A stretch of 64,000 nucleotides of DNA from Shimia sediminis. Its GTDB lineage: Bacteria; Pseudomonadota; Alphaproteobacteria; Rhodobacterales; Rhodobacteraceae. Both the position numbers and the translations under genes were made by a program. Below, one piece after another: positions 36,059 to 44,732 of the stretch (the first letter of the stretch is position 1; the number at the start of each line of letters is the position of its first letter). The DNA lies in NCBI RefSeq assembly GCF_003990645.1, contig NZ_RYZK01000003.1, positions 248,001 to 312,000 of the forward strand, given 5' to 3'. The notes under the pieces were generated by a model. The model did not search any database and was not told the DNA's origin. It was given only the letters and a program-made list of their open reading frames with translations.

Positions 36059-36928
36059 TCAGGCCCTGAGGCTGGCGCGGGCCGCGATGACGGCTCCGCC
36101 GGTGATCAGTAATGTGGCTGCACCCAGCATCCAGCTGGGGTCGGCCACGCCCACACCCACGAGAACCAGCGTGGACAGCAGGGGCGCCGCATAGGATGCC
36201 GTGCCCAAGAGCTGTATGTCACCGCGTTTCACCCCGATATCCCACACGTAGAACGCCAGGCCCACAGGCCCGAGCCCCAAGGCAATGGCAGACCCCCAGC
36301 CCAAGGCCCCCTGGGGCCAGACCGTGGTTTCGGTCAGAAGATGCATCAGCGCCGACAGGATCGCAGTGGCGACACAGAACACGGCCACGGTCTCGGTTGG
36401 GGCGTCGCCCAATCGCCGGGACATCACGGAATACCCCGCCCATGTCAGTGCGCAGGCCAGCGCCAGAAGATAGCCGGGCAATGCAGCGGTATCAAAGCCG
36501 CCTCCGCCACCCAGAATGATCAGGGCAGCCCCGAAAAACCCGCAGAGCGCACCGATCAAGTGGCCCGCGCGCAGGGATTCACCGGGCAGCAGGCCGGAAA
36601 ACAGCACGATCAGCAGGGGCCAGAGATAGGCAATCAGCCCGGCCTCGGCCGCGGGGGCGAGGCGCAGGGCACTGAAATAGAGCGCGTGATAGCCAAACAG
36701 GCCTAGCGTGCCAAAGGCATAGACCTTCCAGCTGATCCCGCGCAGACGGGCAAAGCCACCGGTGCGGGCGGTCCAGATCAGGCCAATGGTACCGCCTATG
36801 GTGAAACAGATGGCGTTCAGCAGCAGCGGCGGCGTGGGCGCGGTGCCGACCGTGAACAGCGCCAACAGAGCCCAAAGAAGGACAGCGACAAAGCCAATCA
36901 AGGTGGCGCGGGGGCGGGAGATGTTCAT
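36059..36928 (-). CDS. EamA/DMT-family exporter
   Basis: 289 residues with ten hydrophobic helices in two EamA repeats (for example LLWALLALFTVGTAPTPPLL and LALACALTWAGYSVMSRRL). Members export amino acids or metabolites; the sequence around the second and third helices resembles YddG-type aromatic amino acid exporters. Its ATG overlaps the stop of the LysR gene, so regulator and exporter are one operon. Confidence 0.87.
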   Translation of the reverse strand: MNISRPRATLIGFVAVLLWALLALFTVGTAPTPPLLLNAICFTIGGTIGLIWTARTGGFARLRGISWKVYAFGTLGLFGYHALYFSALRLAPAAEAGLIAYLWPLLIVLFSGLLPGESLRAGHLIGALCGFFGAALIILGGGGGFDTAALPGYLLALACALTWAGYSVMSRRLGDAPTETVAVFCVATAILSALMHLLTETTVWPQGALGWGSAIALGLGPVGLAFYVWDIGVKRGDIQLLGTASYAAPLLSTLVLVGVGVADPSWMLGAATLLITGGAVIAARASLRA

Positions 36929-37866
36929 TGCAGAGAGGTCACCGGTACAAGGTCAAACTCACCCCAGATATTGGCAGTTTTTTCAATTTCCGCGAGATAC
37001 CAATCGCGAAAAACTGCAATCTGGGTGCGTTTTTCTGCACCGGGCAGGCATAGAAAGGAAAACCGCGCATCTGTCTCGATGGCGATTTTAAAGGGGGTTA
37101 CCAGGCGGCCTTCGAGCACATCCTTGATCAAGAGCGGTCGGCGGCCCAAGAGAACGCCAACCCCGGCGCAGGCTGCGTCAATTGCGTGCTCGACGTTTGA
37201 AAACCGTGTGCCGCGCGGCTCGAAATCCTGAATGCCCACCGCGCGAAACCAGGTGGGCCAATCACAAGGTGGGTTCAGGAAACCATCGTAATCGTTGATG
37301 ACAAGCGGCGCGTTGACGAGGCTTTGCGGAGTTGGAAACTGTTCGGCCAGGGCAGGGGTCATGGCAGGCGTCAACCACTCCTTGCGCGCGGGCACTGAAT
37401 AAAGATTTTCATAAGGGCCGTAGCCAAAGCGGATGGCGACATCAACGTCATCCCGGTGCAGGTCCACCAGTTTCAGAGAGGTGACGATGCGCAGGTTGAT
37501 CTCGGGGTGGGCCTCGGTGAATTCATAAAGCCGGGGTGCGAGCCATTTTGCGGTGAACGCCGGACCTGCGGCGACCGTCAAACTGTCGTGATCCTGCTGA
37601 CTTAAGGTGCGACGCCATGCGACGTTAAGCGACTGAAATCCCTCGGAAATACCTGGGGCAAGGGCGCGTCCGGCCTCGGTCAGTTCCACGGCGCGGTTGA
37701 GGCGGTGGAACACCGGCGCGCCAAGGTGTTCTTCGAGCGATTTGATCTGGAACGACAGGGCTGCCGGAGTCACGTGCAGTTCATCCGCAGCCTTGGCAAA
37801 AGACATGTGGCGCGCGGCAGCTTCAAAGGCGCGCAGGGCGGTGAGGGGCGGTAGGCGGTCCTGCAT
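36925..37866 (-). CDS. LysR-family regulator (GcvA-like)
   Basis: 313 residues. The helix-turn-helix LTALRAFEAAARHMSFAKAADELHVTPAALSFQIKSLEEHLG is of the GcvA/AmpR type, with the usual winged extension FHRLNRAVELTEAGRAL. The C-terminal co-inducer domain is present. Being upstream of and coupled to the EamA exporter, it probably controls that exporter and itself. A TTAAG-N5-CTTAA repeat lies seven bases upstream of its start. Confidence 0.92.
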   Translation of the reverse strand: MQDRLPPLTALRAFEAAARHMSFAKAADELHVTPAALSFQIKSLEEHLGAPVFHRLNRAVELTEAGRALAPGISEGFQSLNVAWRRTLSQQDHDSLTVAAGPAFTAKWLAPRLYEFTEAHPEINLRIVTSLKLVDLHRDDVDVAIRFGYGPYENLYSVPARKEWLTPAMTPALAEQFPTPQSLVNAPLVINDYDGFLNPPCDWPTWFRAVGIQDFEPRGTRFSNVEHAIDAACAGVGVLLGRRPLLIKDVLEGRLVTPFKIAIETDARFSFLCLPGAEKRTQIAVFRDWYLAEIEKTANIWGEFDLVPVTSLQ

Positions 37867-37872
37867 GTTCGT

Positions 37873-37887
37873 TTAAGTACACCTTAA
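37873..37887. promoter_or_regulatory. Inverted repeat upstream of the LysR gene
   Basis: TTAAG, five bases, CTTAA: a 15-bp inverted repeat with a T-N11-A core, the usual LysR recognition shape. It starts seven bases upstream of the LysR start codon and could be an autoregulatory site, though it would overlap the leader. Confidence 0.4.
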
Positions 37888-38031
37888 CTGAAGCGATGAA
37901 AAGTCTCGTTTGTGAGTTTTGTTTGCGAGGGCCATATTGGGTGCAGTTCAGAATTACTTGCCTAAAGCGTTTCGAGAGCAAGCTGGTTCACAGATTGATC
38001 ACGAAACGCACGCCACATCGATGGGTGCCAA

Positions 38032-38073
38032 GCGTTTTGCCCCGTTCTTGTTGCGTAAAAACGGGCCAAAACG
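38032..38073 (+). promoter_or_regulatory. 18-bp imperfect inverted repeat in the leader of a small gene
   Basis: GCGTTTTGCCCCGTTCTT and its near complement (AAAAACGGGCCAAAACGC) flank six bases, TGTTGC; 16 of 18 positions pair. The structure ends about five bases before the AGGAGG of the small gene at 38093. An RNA hairpin there could control translation, or the repeat could be an operator. Confidence 0.5.
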
Positions 38074-38092
38074 CCTATAGGAGGGCACCCCG

Positions 38093-38251
38093 ATGATCGA
38101 GACTGCACACACCGCCCGCATGCAACAGGCCTTTGACTGCGCCCACAAAGAGCGCGCGCAGATACTCGCCAAACTGGTCAGCTGGCTGTTTGGAAAACGT
38201 GACGTTCCGCTGGGCCAATCGGTCCTTACGGAACCTTCCCGCTGCGCCTGA
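38093..38251 (+). CDS. 52-residue conserved-type small protein
   Basis: ATG 38093 to TGA 38249, preceded by the ribosome site ATAGGAGGGCACC, one of the strongest in the window. The chain begins MIETAHTARMQQAFDCAHKE and continues with an amphipathic helix (ERAQILAKLVSWLFGK). It lies alone between the LysR gene and the PHB genes, with a terminator 28 bases after the stop. It has no family I can name; the layout suggests a real gene. Confidence 0.65.
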   Translation: MIETAHTARMQQAFDCAHKERAQILAKLVSWLFGKRDVPLGQSVLTEPSRCA

Positions 38252-38278
38252 GGCTCAGGCACTTACGGGATCAAGCAA

Positions 38279-38308
38279 GGGTCGTTTCCAGCCGGAAGCG
38301 GCCCTTTT
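38279..38308 (+). terminator. Terminator after the 52-residue gene
   Basis: GGGTCGTTTCC pairs with GGAAGCGGCCC (nine Watson-Crick plus two G-T pairs) around AGCC, followed by TTTT. It ends the transcript of the small gene. Confidence 0.82.
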
Positions 38309-38356
38309 GTACATTTTGTACAAAAGTTCTGAGGCAAATAACCGTTTTGTACAAAA
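38305..38356. repeat. Three TTTTGTACA repeats in a convergent gap
   Basis: TTTTGTACA occurs at 38305, 38314 and 38345; the last two extend to the 12-bp palindrome TTTTGTACAAAA. They lie between the terminator of the 52-residue gene and the end of phaB. The first copy overlaps the T-run of that terminator. They may be operators or RNA-processing signals. Confidence 0.6.
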
Positions 38357-38382
38357 AGGATATTCACTGTTCCGTCACGAAA

Positions 38383-38405
38383 AAGGCCGCCCAAGGGCGG
38401 CCCTT
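38383..38405. terminator. Bidirectional terminator beside phaB
   Basis: AAGGCCGCC and GGCGGCCCTT form a stem around CAAG; both arms are flanked by A- and T-rich bases, so it can end transcripts from either side. It lies 22 bases beyond the phaB stop. Confidence 0.8.
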
Positions 38406-38427
38406 TGAATCCAGGAGCGGGGACAGA

Positions 38428-39150
38428 TCAGACGAAGAACTGCGCGCCGTTGGCCGAGATGGTCGAGCCGTTGATAAAGCCCGAGTCGTCTGATGCGAGG
38501 AAGGCCACGCAGCGGGCGATTTCTTCGGGCTCACCCAGACGGCCAGCCGGGATGCCAGCCACGATCGAATCGCGGACTTTTTCCGGGATCGCCATGACCA
38601 TTTCGGTGGCGATATAGCCGGGGCAGATGGCGTTGGCGGTGATGCCTGCGCGCGCACCTTCCTGGGCCAGCGATTTTACGATGCCGAGGTCACCAGCTTT
38701 GGTCGCGGCATAGTTCACCTGGGCGAACTGACCTTTTTGACCGTTGATCGACGAGATCACGATGACGCGGCCGAACTTGCGCTCGCGCATGCCGGGCCAG
38801 ACGGGGTGTACGGTGTTGAACACGCCGGTCAGGTTGGTGTCGATGACCTCTTTCCACTGTTCAGGGGTCATGCGGTGGAACGGCGCGTCGCGGGTGATGC
38901 CCGCGTTGGCGACCACGATGTCGATGGGGCCAAGGTCGGCTTCGACCTGGGCGATGCCAGCGGCGCTGCTGTCATAGTCGGCCACGTTCCATTTGTAGGT
39001 CTTGATGCCGGTTTCGGCGGTGAACTTGGCCGCGGCTTCGTCGTTGCCCGCATAAGTGGCGGCAACGGTGTAACCTTCGGCTTGCAGTTTCTTGGAAATG
39101 GCTTCGCCGATACCGCGCGAACCGCCGGTAACGAGTGCAACTCTTGCCAT
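38428..39150 (-). CDS. phaB: Acetoacetyl-CoA reductase (PhaB/PhbB)
   Basis: 240 residues. It reduces acetoacetyl-CoA to (R)-3-hydroxybutyryl-CoA with NADPH for poly-3-hydroxybutyrate. SDR motifs are ALVTGGSRGIGEAISKKL at the start, NAGITRD near 88, and the catalytic YAATKAG. ITRDAPFHRMTPEQWKEVIDTNLTGVFN is typical of PhaB. It lies downstream of phaA on the same strand with a terminator between them. Confidence 0.95.
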   Translation of the reverse strand: MARVALVTGGSRGIGEAISKKLQAEGYTVAATYAGNDEAAAKFTAETGIKTYKWNVADYDSSAAGIAQVEADLGPIDIVVANAGITRDAPFHRMTPEQWKEVIDTNLTGVFNTVHPVWPGMRERKFGRVIVISSINGQKGQFAQVNYAATKAGDLGIVKSLAQEGARAGITANAICPGYIATEMVMAIPEKVRDSIVAGIPAGRLGEPEEIARCVAFLASDDSGFINGSTISANGAQFFV

Positions 39151-39295
39151 GGGTAATCTCCTGTCTGGCGTAATCTTCAGGTAATTCTGTTACGCAGAAT
39201 TCGCCGCGTGTGCAACATTATTGCGTGAGCAATTTGCCGCATCGCAGCTTTTCTGGCAAAGAAATGTAAAAAAGGGATGTCACTGGTAACGAAAA

Positions 39296-39315
39296 GGGCG
39301 CCATGTGCGGCGCCC
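39296..39315 (-). terminator. Rho-independent terminator after phaA
   Basis: GGGCGCC and GGCGCCC pair around a six-base loop; read on the minus strand the stem is followed by TTTTC. It sits 30 bases beyond the phaA stop and limits read-through into phaB. Confidence 0.85.
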
Positions 39316-39344
39316 TCTCACAAATTCTTGCTGCAAGCGCAGAA

Positions 39345-40520
39345 TCAGGGGCGTTCGAGGCACATGGCCACGCCCATGCCACCGCCGATGCACAGGGTGG
39401 CGAGACCCTTCTTGGCGCCGCGGCGCTGCATTTCAAACAGCAGGGTGTTCAGGATACGCGCGCCCGAGGCACCGATCGGATGGCCGATGGCGATGGCGCC
39501 GCCGTTGACGTTCACGATCGACGGATCCCAGTCCATGTCCTTGTTCACGGCGCAGGCTTGCGCGGCAAAGGCTTCGTTGGCTTCGACGAGGTCCAGATCG
39601 CCGACGGCCCAGCCTGCCTTGTCCAGCGCTTTGCGCGAGGCGTAGATCGGGCCGACGCCCATGATCGACGGGTCAAGACCGGCAGTGGCATAAGAAGCGA
39701 TACGGGCCAGCGGCTCGATGCCGCGCTTTTCAGCCTCATCCGCGGACATGACCAGCGCACCGGCGGCGCCGTCGTTCAGGCCCGAGGCGTTGGCGGCGGT
39801 CACGGTGCCATCCTTGATAAAGGCCGGGCGCATCTTGGCCATGGCTTCGATGTTGGCGCCGTGGCGGATGTATTCGTCGCTGTCGACCACGATGTCACCC
39901 TTGCGGGTTTTCACGGTGAACGGGGTGATCTCATCGGCGAATTTGCCGGCTTTCTGAGCGGCCTCGGCCTTGTTTTGCGAGGCGACGGCGAATTCGTCCT
40001 GAGCGTCGCGGCTGATCTGCCACTGCTCGGCAACATTCTCTGCCGTCTGGCCCATGTGGTAGCCGTTGAAAGCGTCCCACAGACCGTCGCGGATCATCGA
40101 GTCGATGTATTTGACGTCACCCATCTTGGTGCCCGCGCGCAGGTGCGCGACATGGGGGCTGAGGGTCATGTTTTCCTGGCCACCGGCGGCCACGATCGCG
40201 GCGTCGCCCAGTTGGACGTGCTGCGCGGCCAATGCCACGGCGCGCAGGCCCGAGCCACAGACCTGGTTGATGCCCCAGGCGGCGGCTTCCTTGTTGAAGC
40301 CTGCGTTGATGTGCGCCTGACGGGCCGGGTTCTGGCCCTGGCCACCGGTCAGAACCTGACCAAGGATGGTCTCGGAGACCTCCGAGGCGTCGACGCCGGC
40401 GCGTTCGACAAGTGCCTTGAGTACGGTGGCGCCCAGATCATGTGCGGGGGTATTGGCAAACGAGCCGCTGAAGCTACCGACAGCGGTACGGGCTGCCGAA
40501 GCAATCACTACGTTGGTCAT
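39345..40520 (-). CDS. phaA: Acetyl-CoA C-acetyltransferase (PhaA)
   Basis: 391 residues from ATG 40520 after AGAGGAAAC; an ATG at 40538 has no ribosome site. It condenses two acetyl-CoA to acetoacetyl-CoA for PHB synthesis. The catalytic Cys is in [15 protein letters not shown] (near residue 88), His in [17 protein letters not shown] and the second Cys in [10 protein letters not shown]. Length is standard. With phaB it provides the PHB precursor; no PHB synthase is in the window. Confidence 0.96.
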   Translation of the reverse strand: MTNVVIASAARTAVGSFSGSFANTPAHDLGATVLKALVERAGVDASEVSETILGQVLTGGQGQNPARQAHINAGFNKEAAAWGINQVCGSGLRAVALAAQHVQLGDAAIVAAGGQENMTLSPHVAHLRAGTKMGDVKYIDSMIRDGLWDAFNGYHMGQTAENVAEQWQISRDAQDEFAVASQNKAEAAQKAGKFADEITPFTVKTRKGDIVVDSDEYIRHGANIEAMAKMRPAFIKDGTVTAANASGLNDGAAGALVMSADEAEKRGIEPLARIASYATAGLDPSIMGVGPIYASRKALDKAGWAVGDLDLVEANEAFAAQACAVNKDMDWDPSIVNVNGGAIAIGHPIGASGARILNTLLFEMQRRGAKKGLATLCIGGGMGVAMCLERP

Positions 40521-40669
40521 ATGTGTTTCCTCTGTCAAATGACTGGGCGAAGGCTTTCGGCATACGGGCCAGAATGCAATCCCCCAAAACGCGATATGGG
40601 CCAGTGCATAGCGTATTTGCTGCGTTGCGGCAACGGCCAGGATGTCACGGGCGAAATTATCTTGCGTCG

Positions 40670-41512
40670 TTACGCGGCGTTGCGGTCATTTTTAGAGGTC
40701 TTCCAGTCGGGTTTCACCGTGGGGGCGCCAAGCAGGAACCCTTGCAGACAGTGAAAGCCAAGATGCGCCAGCGTCTGGGCGTCCTGCGGATGTTCAACCC
40801 GGCTGGCGACGGTGTACATGTCCAGCCCGTTCGCGATGGCAGCAATGCCGCCCGCGATGATCTGGTTCTCGGCGTCCTTGTGGATGTTATGGCTGAACCG
40901 GCCATCGAGTTTCAGGATGTCAAAGAAGAAGTCCTTGAAATACCGAAAGGAAGTGAAGCCCTTGCCAAAGTCGTCCAGCGCGAATGAAATGCCCAGCGTC
41001 TGCAATTCGTCCATAAAGTCGATCACCAGTTCAGGCACCTGCATCGCCGAGGTTTCGGAAATCTCAAGGATCAGCCGTTCGCCGACATCCTTGTGACGTG
41101 ACAGGCCGTTTTTCAGGGTTTTCATCCAGCGGCCATAACCGATTGACCGCGCTGACATGTTGATCGACAGGCGCAGGGCGGGATGTGACGCCAGCGTATT
41201 CATGCCGAGCTGCAGCGCAAGACAGTCCAGCTGACGCCCCAGTTCATTGTCCTCAACGGCGCCCATAAAGTCCTTGGCGGGAATCACCCGGCCGGTTTCG
41301 TCCAGCACACGGATCAGCCCCTCGTGAAAGGCCGGGGTTTTCATGTCCGCCGCACTGACCACGGGTTGAAAGGCCAGCATGACCTCTTTGTGTTGGATCG
41401 CATTGCGGACCATGGTCAATGTCCCGGCGTCGCGCGAGGTCACCGCAAAGTCCAGCGGTGTCTCGTGACCGGCCGGGATATTGGCCTTGTCCCGTTTTGT
41501 GACGCGCGCCAT
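40670..41512 (-). CDS. EAL-domain protein (cyclic di-GMP phosphodiesterase type)
   Basis: 280 residues and no other domain. The signature is [12 protein letters not shown], where EGL replaces EAL. Other metal and substrate residues appear kept: Asn in LSINMSAR, Glu in LEISET, DD in [13 protein letters not shown], Lys in DILKLDGRF, and the QGFLLG end. It could hydrolyse cyclic di-GMP or merely bind it. It lies upstream of phaA with a 150-bp gap, probably as a separate transcript. Confidence 0.87.
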   Translation of the reverse strand: MARVTKRDKANIPAGHETPLDFAVTSRDAGTLTMVRNAIQHKEVMLAFQPVVSAADMKTPAFHEGLIRVLDETGRVIPAKDFMGAVEDNELGRQLDCLALQLGMNTLASHPALRLSINMSARSIGYGRWMKTLKNGLSRHKDVGERLILEISETSAMQVPELVIDFMDELQTLGISFALDDFGKGFTSFRYFKDFFFDILKLDGRFSHNIHKDAENQIIAGGIAAIANGLDMYTVASRVEHPQDAQTLAHLGFHCLQGFLLGAPTVKPDWKTSKNDRNAA

Positions 41513-41624
41513 GGCAAGCTCCTGATGCAGGCGGGTGTTGCAGTTCCCGCCAGAATGTCGCCAAATCCGTGAACAGGGGCTTAAAGTCCGGATTTGTGGA
41601 AAATTGCAGGTAAGGGCAGCAGTG

Positions 41625-42212
41625 ATGGGTGACAGATGTGGATGGGCCGGGGCCGAGCAGATCTATCTGGACTACCATGATACCGAGTGGGGCATGCCGG
41701 AATACGACAGCCGCGCGCTGTGGGAAAAGCTGATCCTGGACGGGTTCCAGGCGGGGTTGAGCTGGATCACCATCCTCAAGAAACGCGATAATTTCCGCGA
41801 GGCATTTCAGGGGTTTGACCCGCATGTCATTGCCGAGTGGGGCGAGGGCGACGTGGCGCGCCTGTTGGCCAATCGGGGGATCATCCGGCACCGCGGCAAG
41901 ATCGAGGCCACCATCGGCAACGCCCGCGCCTGGCAAGAGATCGAAGCGCGCGAAGGCTTTGCCCACTACCTGTGGAAATACGTCGATTTCGAGCCGCCGC
42001 AGAACCGGTTCAGCACATTGGCCGAGGTGCCCGCCTATACCGAATTATCCACGCAAATTTCGAAAGATTTGAAGAAAGCCGGGTTCCGCTTTTGCGGGCC
42101 GACCATCGTTTATGCCTTTATGCAGGCCATGGGTATGGTCAACGATCACCTGCTCGACTGCCCATCGCGCGCGGGCTGCGCCGCGGCGGCACGCAAGAAA
42201 GGCTGGCAATGA
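41625..42212 (+). CDS. tag: DNA-3-methyladenine glycosylase I (Tag)
   Basis: 195 residues from ATG 41625. It removes 3-methyladenine from alkylated DNA. The start GDRCGWAG, EQIYLDYHDTEWG, ILDGFQAGLSWITILKKR and the C-terminal NDHLLDCPSR with Cys ligands match Tag, a zinc protein. The gene is divergent from the EAL gene and overlaps the glycosyltransferase by four bases. Confidence 0.95.
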   Translation: MGDRCGWAGAEQIYLDYHDTEWGMPEYDSRALWEKLILDGFQAGLSWITILKKRDNFREAFQGFDPHVIAEWGEGDVARLLANRGIIRHRGKIEATIGNARAWQEIEAREGFAHYLWKYVDFEPPQNRFSTLAEVPAYTELSTQISKDLKKAGFRFCGPTIVYAFMQAMGMVNDHLLDCPSRAGCAAAARKKGWQ

Positions 42213-43084
42213 AGATTTGCGCCCTGACCATGGTCTACCGCGATTACTGGGCCCTGTCGCGCTGGTACGCGCACCACGGGCTCGAGTTGGGGCCGGAGAA
42301 CCTGATCGTGGTGGCCCACGGCGAGGATCCCAACATTGCCCGGATCTGTCCCAATGCACGTATCCTGACCATCCCGCGCGATGATCTGGGCGGGTTTGAC
42401 CGGATGCGGTGGCAGTATCTGAATGATCTGACGGCAGAGTTGCTGCAGGACTATGACTGGGTGATCCGCACCGATGCCGATGAGCTGGTCTGTTACGATC
42501 CCGAGCGGTATGGCGGGCTGCGCGCCGCGCTGGGGCAGCTTGATCCGCATGAGACACCGGTGACCTGGGCCATGGGGTTCAACGTGATCGAAACCCGGGG
42601 CAGCACGCCGATGATGCCGGGGCCGGTTCTGGGACAGCGGCGCGACGTGATCTTTACCGGCCATTACTCCAAGGCCGTGGCGGTCAGCCAGCCGGTGCCC
42701 CTGCGTATGCACGGCGCTGCGGTTGGGGCGCAGGCGCTGGCCAGCTTTCCTTTTCAGCTGCCCAAGGGGCTGTATCTGGCGCATCTGAAATACGCCAATA
42801 CCATTGCGCTGGCCGAGGCCAACAAGGTGCGGCGCAGCGTCGCCGGAGCCGAAGGCAGCGGCCTGCCGGGAGCGGCCTGGGCCGAGCCGGACATTCACGT
42901 GCTCGAGGTGCTTGGTGCCTTTGCGGACAAGCGGCTTTTGCCCTGGGACAAGGCCGAGACCAAGGCGCATCACAAACTGACCCTGAACCCCAAGCGTGAC
43001 GCCCGCTACAACATTCTGCGCGCCCGTCGTTTGCGGTTGAAATTCCGCACCGAACTGCCCGAGCGGTTTGCGGCGCAGGGCTAG
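42209..43084 (+). CDS. Family 2-type glycosyltransferase
   Basis: 291 residues. KICALTMVYRDYWALSRWYAHHGLELG and RTDADELVCYDPE (a DxD-like metal motif) resemble the small glycosyltransferase group related to family 2 found in roseobacters, whose acceptors are mostly unknown. No membrane segment is seen. Its start overlaps the tag stop by four bases, but a functional link with DNA repair is not obvious. Confidence 0.8.
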   Translation: MKICALTMVYRDYWALSRWYAHHGLELGPENLIVVAHGEDPNIARICPNARILTIPRDDLGGFDRMRWQYLNDLTAELLQDYDWVIRTDADELVCYDPERYGGLRAALGQLDPHETPVTWAMGFNVIETRGSTPMMPGPVLGQRRDVIFTGHYSKAVAVSQPVPLRMHGAAVGAQALASFPFQLPKGLYLAHLKYANTIALAEANKVRRSVAGAEGSGLPGAAWAEPDIHVLEVLGAFADKRLLPWDKAETKAHHKLTLNPKRDARYNILRARRLRLKFRTELPERFAAQG

Positions 43085-43102
43085 GTCCCAGGCCCCGCCG
43101 CC

Positions 43103-44032
43103 CTAGCCAAAGCCCGGCGTGCCGCGATCCTCGGGGTGCCGTTCAAGGTGCTTTTCCTTCATGCGCTCGGCGTCATCGCGGCTGCCGTCATGGCTCCAAC
43201 CCGGAGGGGCGACCGCATAGAGTAGACGCTGGCGCAGCGACAGGCCGGGGCGCGCCATGTCCTTGAAAATCGCAACCCATTCGTGAAAGGCGACGCGCAG
43301 GGGGTTGAAGGTGCCGATATTGTGGACCAGCCCATAGTCGACCTTTTCCCCGTCATACTCGGGCACGAAGGTGCCGAACATCTTGTCCCAGATGATAAAG
43401 ACGCCCGCATAGTTGCAATCCAGATAACGCGGGTTGCGGCCATGGTGCACGCGGTGGTGGCTGGGGGTGTTCATCACCGCCTCGAACCAGCGCGGCATCT
43501 TGGTGATCGCCTCGGTGTGGATCCAGAACTGGTAGATCAGGTTGAGACCACCGACAAACAGCACCATGGCGGGGTGAAAGCCGATCAGGATCAGCGGCGC
43601 ACGGACGACCATCATGAAGGTGAAGGTATAGGTCCAGGTTTGCCGCAGGGCGGTGGTCAGGTTGTAGTGCTGGCTGGAGTGGTGGTTCACATGGCTGGCC
43701 CAGACCCAGCGCACGCGGTGACCAAAGCGGTGCACCCAGTAATAGCGCAGATCATCCAGCACAAAGCACAACAGCACCACCCACCATGCGGTGCCAAGGT
43801 CAAAGGGCGTGATCTGCCACAGCGCCATGAAGAACGCCCAGGCAATGAACCCCAGCGCGATGCCGCTGGCGACGTTCCCGGCCCCCATGATGAGCGAGGT
43901 GACAGCGTCGCGGGTTTCATACCGGCCACCGCGCCCTTTGAAAGTGATCCAGGCAAGCTCGATCAGGATGGCGGCGATGAAAAAGGGCACCGCCCAGCTG
44001 ACGACATCGGGATAGGTGATGGGCGTGGTCAT
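43103..44032 (-). CDS. Sterol desaturase/fatty-acid hydroxylase family membrane protein
   Basis: 309 residues from ATG 44032 (site CTGGAG), eight residues shorter than the longest frame. Histidine clusters HRFGHR, HVNHHSSQH and HRVHHGRN bind the diiron centre of this family. Three or four membrane helices surround them. Members hydroxylate or desaturate lipids, carotenoids or sterols. Its start overlaps the preceding gene by four bases (ATGA). Confidence 0.92.
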   Translation of the reverse strand: MTTPITYPDVVSWAVPFFIAAILIELAWITFKGRGGRYETRDAVTSLIMGAGNVASGIALGFIAWAFFMALWQITPFDLGTAWWVVLLCFVLDDLRYYWVHRFGHRVRWVWASHVNHHSSQHYNLTTALRQTWTYTFTFMMVVRAPLILIGFHPAMVLFVGGLNLIYQFWIHTEAITKMPRWFEAVMNTPSHHRVHHGRNPRYLDCNYAGVFIIWDKMFGTFVPEYDGEKVDYGLVHNIGTFNPLRVAFHEWVAIFKDMARPGLSLRQRLLYAVAPPGWSHDGSRDDAERMKEKHLERHPEDRGTPGFG

Positions 44033-44418
44033 TTGGACTCCAGCTGGCTCTGCCACAGGGCAAGGGTGTCTGCGTCAAGGGTGACATTGATGCGGCGGGC
44101 GGCAAATTCGCGGCGTTCAAACGCGAGGCCCGTTGCGGTGGTGTGGGTTTTCGATTTGGTCACGATGCGCGCCACGGTGTCGTCGCCCAGGCACCAGACA
44201 AGGCCAAGACCCCGCGTCGCCCGGATCAGCGCGGCGCGGTTGTCGGATGACAGCAGAATGGTCAGCGCCGGGTTCTCGGGGTATTCCCGCGCCCATGCGT
44301 CCCGCGCCTCGGCCTCGGTCGCAAGGCGGCGCGGCGCGGTGCGGCCCGACAGATGCAGGATCAGCGCGATCGCGAGAATGCCAATGACCACCAGCGGGCC
44401 AAGGATGATGAGCGGCAT
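44029..44418 (-). CDS. Small membrane protein of unknown function
   Basis: 129 residues from ATG 44418, preceded by AAGGGAGGACACC. One N-terminal helix (LIILGPLVVIGILAIALIL) anchors a soluble part (RAALIRATRGLGLVWCLGDDTVARIV). I do not recognise a family. Translational coupling to the hydroxylase suggests they act together. An ATG 17 codons upstream is less likely. Confidence 0.72.
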   Translation of the reverse strand: MPLIILGPLVVIGILAIALILHLSGRTAPRRLATEAEARDAWAREYPENPALTILLSSDNRAALIRATRGLGLVWCLGDDTVARIVTKSKTHTTATGLAFERREFAARRINVTLDADTLALWQSQLESK

Positions 44419-44732
44419 GGGTGTCCTCCCTTGTCGGCGATTACGCCAAATTGCTGCGGGCCTTGTCAAAGGTGGCGTCGGGTCAAGCTACCCCGGCGGA
44501 GGTTCTGGTTTAGGGAGACTCAACCATTGGTCGTGACTCATTCCGAGAATTTATCTAAGATGTTGATGGTATTGGTGTCTCGTCGTCGGGCGGATGTCGT
44601 GGGTGAAAGAATTGTTATTTCAGGAATGCGTGTCGGAAGGGTTTTCAGCGAAACCCACAAGAGTTCCGCAAGTTTTGCCCTGGCCTGACGTCACCCGAGA
44701 CGATTACGCCATCTATTTGCAGGATATTGTTT
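44419..44732. other. Divergent promoter gap before the RTX-like gene
   Basis: This 314-bp gap separates two divergent genes and is AT-richer than its surroundings. A TGACGTCA palindrome at 44686-44693 is its only clear dyad; it could be an operator. No credible gene is present. Confidence 0.45.

Noticed and set aside
39303-40754. 483-codon open frame on the plus strand
   Set aside because: It is antisense to phaA, whose active-site motifs are all intact. The translation is low-complexity-like and rich in Gly, Val and His.
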